This document shows positions 63,131 to 64,000 of a DNA stretch of 64,000 bases, piece by piece (within the stretch, counting starts at the first letter, position 1; every line of letters starts with the position of its first letter). The position numbers were made by a program, and so were the translations under genes. The notes below the pieces were generated by a model, which worked only from the letters and a program-made list of their open reading frames with translations, was not told where the DNA came from and did no database searches. The stretch is from a filamentous cyanobacterium ESFC-1. Lineage in GTDB: Bacteria; Cyanobacteriota; Cyanobacteriia; Cyanobacteriales; Spirulinaceae. The stretch spans positions 331,633 to 395,632 of the forward strand of contig KB904821.1 of the NCBI GenBank assembly GCA_000380225.1. The letters run 5' to 3'.

Positions 63131-63958
63131 TTAATTTTCCGAACGATTTAAGGCGGCGATCGCGGCTTGTTGACTGGCCATTTGATACCCTTGTTCGAGG
63201 TAATATCGTACTAAGTGAGCTTCGGCGGTGGCCAGAGGAAAAGAGCCGAGTAGTTCTAAAATCGTGGTTTGGTCAAGGGAGGGCGCGATCGCGACGAGGG
63301 AAGACGCTAAAGGTTCATCGTAGCGCCAGAAATCGGCTAAATTAAGCTTGGGTTGACGGCTTTTTGCTGATTTTGACCTATTGGTTCTTTTTCGCTTGCT
63401 GCTGCGCTTACTACCGCCTTTTGCGCCCTTACTACGACGTTGGCGCAGAGATTCGAGGATTTGTTCTTTGGTACGACCCCGCAGTTGAAATAACACAAAT
63501 GGGTCTTCACTAAAGCGATCGCCCAGTTGATAATACACCGCCCCAATATGTTTACAAGGATTGGCTTTGTCAGGACAAGAGCAATGAGAGTGAATATCAG
63601 CCAGGGTAAAGGGAAATAAGCTTAAACCATTGACCGTAAAAACTTCTTCAATATTAGCTGGCATTGTACCCGCTAATAATTTCGCTGAATAAATCGCTTT
63701 TTCTGACATCGTTGCGATCGTATAGTTCCAATCTTCATCAGAAAACGGACTTAAAGACAGAGAAACTTGATAAGGTTTGGGTTCGCTCCCTTTAACCTTT
63801 GCCAGTACCTTTGCACCTTTAAAGTTAATGCTTTCTACATTCCCTTCACTGGCATAACGGCGGGCCCGTTCGAGACGTTTTTTAAAGCGATAGGAGTCGA
63901 GCAATTCTAACCAACGCTCAACCCACCATTCTCGACTTTCTACAGCATAATCTGACAT
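63131..63958 (-). CDS. SWIM zinc-finger protein
   Basis: 275 aa. The SWIM motif is at Cys126-x-Cys128...Cys135-x-His137 (CSCPDKANPCKH). Upstream is a beta-rich region VLAKVKGSEPKPYQVSLSL, and after it a Lys/Arg/Ser-rich linker (about 190-215). SWIM domains bind DNA or proteins and occur with SNF2 helicases; no helicase is in view, though it could lie beyond the window edge. Function is otherwise unknown. It ends the window. Confidence 0.85.
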   Translation of the reverse strand: MSDYAVESREWWVERWLELLDSYRFKKRLERARRYASEGNVESINFKGAKVLAKVKGSEPKPYQVSLSLSPFSDEDWNYTIATMSEKAIYSAKLLAGTMPANIEEVFTVNGLSLFPFTLADIHSHCSCPDKANPCKHIGAVYYQLGDRFSEDPFVLFQLRGRTKEQILESLRQRRSKGAKGGSKRSSKRKRTNRSKSAKSRQPKLNLADFWRYDEPLASSLVAIAPSLDQTTILELLGSFPLATAEAHLVRYYLEQGYQMASQQAAIAALNRSEN

Positions 63959-64000
63959 GATTAATTAACAATTTACAATTAACAATTTACAATTTACAAT

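Overview
The window is chromosomal DNA of a cyanobacterium. The palindrome GCGATCGC (HIP1) occurs dozens of times in coding and non-coding DNA. The gene set includes pipX-pipY-sepF-proC, the photosystem I factor btpA, a VKOR-thioredoxin fusion, KGK-domain proteins, a DUF3386-type protein and a ThiE with an N-terminal extension, all typical of the phylum. Intergenic spacers are full of T/G-rich heptad arrays (TTGGTTA, TTGGTTG, TCCTTTG, TCATTAG), ACTGATA/TGCCGAT arrays and small palindromic elements, a pattern common in filamentous cyanobacteria. I cannot name the genus. No rRNA, tRNA or CRISPR array was recognised.

Layout. 1-6 kb: a zinc-ribbon protein, a flavin reductase and a MIF-like tautomerase, then lpxA and a very large PAS6-GGDEF-EAL protein on the minus strand. 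6-10.5 kb: an alpha/beta hydrolase, a TPR protein, a pilin-like lipoprotein, tandem palindromic elements, and three tandem KGK paralogues. 10.6-17.3 kb: ppsA with a duplicated 5' end, a short Pro-rich ORF, a CYTH-like protein, MgtC, a dehydrogenase remnant and a TIGR02587/02588-type membrane pair. 17.4-24 kb: a Ca-type P-ATPase, a proC-fragment/cowN/proC duplication structure, then sepF, pipY and pipX. 24-30.6 kb: EcfT, Der, a saccharopine-dehydrogenase-like oxidoreductase, PurN and RbgA. 30.6-31.7 kb: an IS607-type element with a dead tnpB. 31.7-38.9 kb: a surface-glycan cluster of three GT4 glycosyltransferases, two methyltransferases, a DUF218 protein and an SGNH hydrolase. 39-46 kb: thrC, a DEAD helicase, rimO, btpA and VKOR. 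46-50.4 kb: a CHASE2-PAS-GGDEF protein, a small secreted protein, thiE and thiS. 50.4-56.7 kb: a polyamine ABC operon interrupted by an Rpn-type nuclease gene and an NAGPA-domain gene. 56.8-64 kb: pdxH, a LapA-like protein, scpA, a sugar nucleotidyltransferase, a DUF3386-type protein, queD, a LysE exporter and a SWIM zinc-finger protein.

Most genes are housekeeping. pipX/pipY belong to the nitrogen and PLP-homeostasis network around PII/NtcA. Two diguanylate cyclase-type proteins feed c-di-GMP signalling. The glycan cluster has successive overlapping or closely spaced genes and probably acts as one unit.

The most unusual structure is at 20.17-21.77 kb. A cowN gene (a protector of nitrogenase against CO) sits between a complete proC and a nearly identical 325-bp copy of the proC 3' end. 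This is the arrangement expected from single-crossover (Campbell-type) integration of a small circular DNA, with an IS200/IS605-like hairpin at the junction. Other points worth attention are the KGK triplet, heptad repeats that encode gene termini (ppsA, purN, scpA), a ThiS with residues beyond its terminal Gly-Gly, and small mobile palindromic elements between potC and potD and elsewhere.
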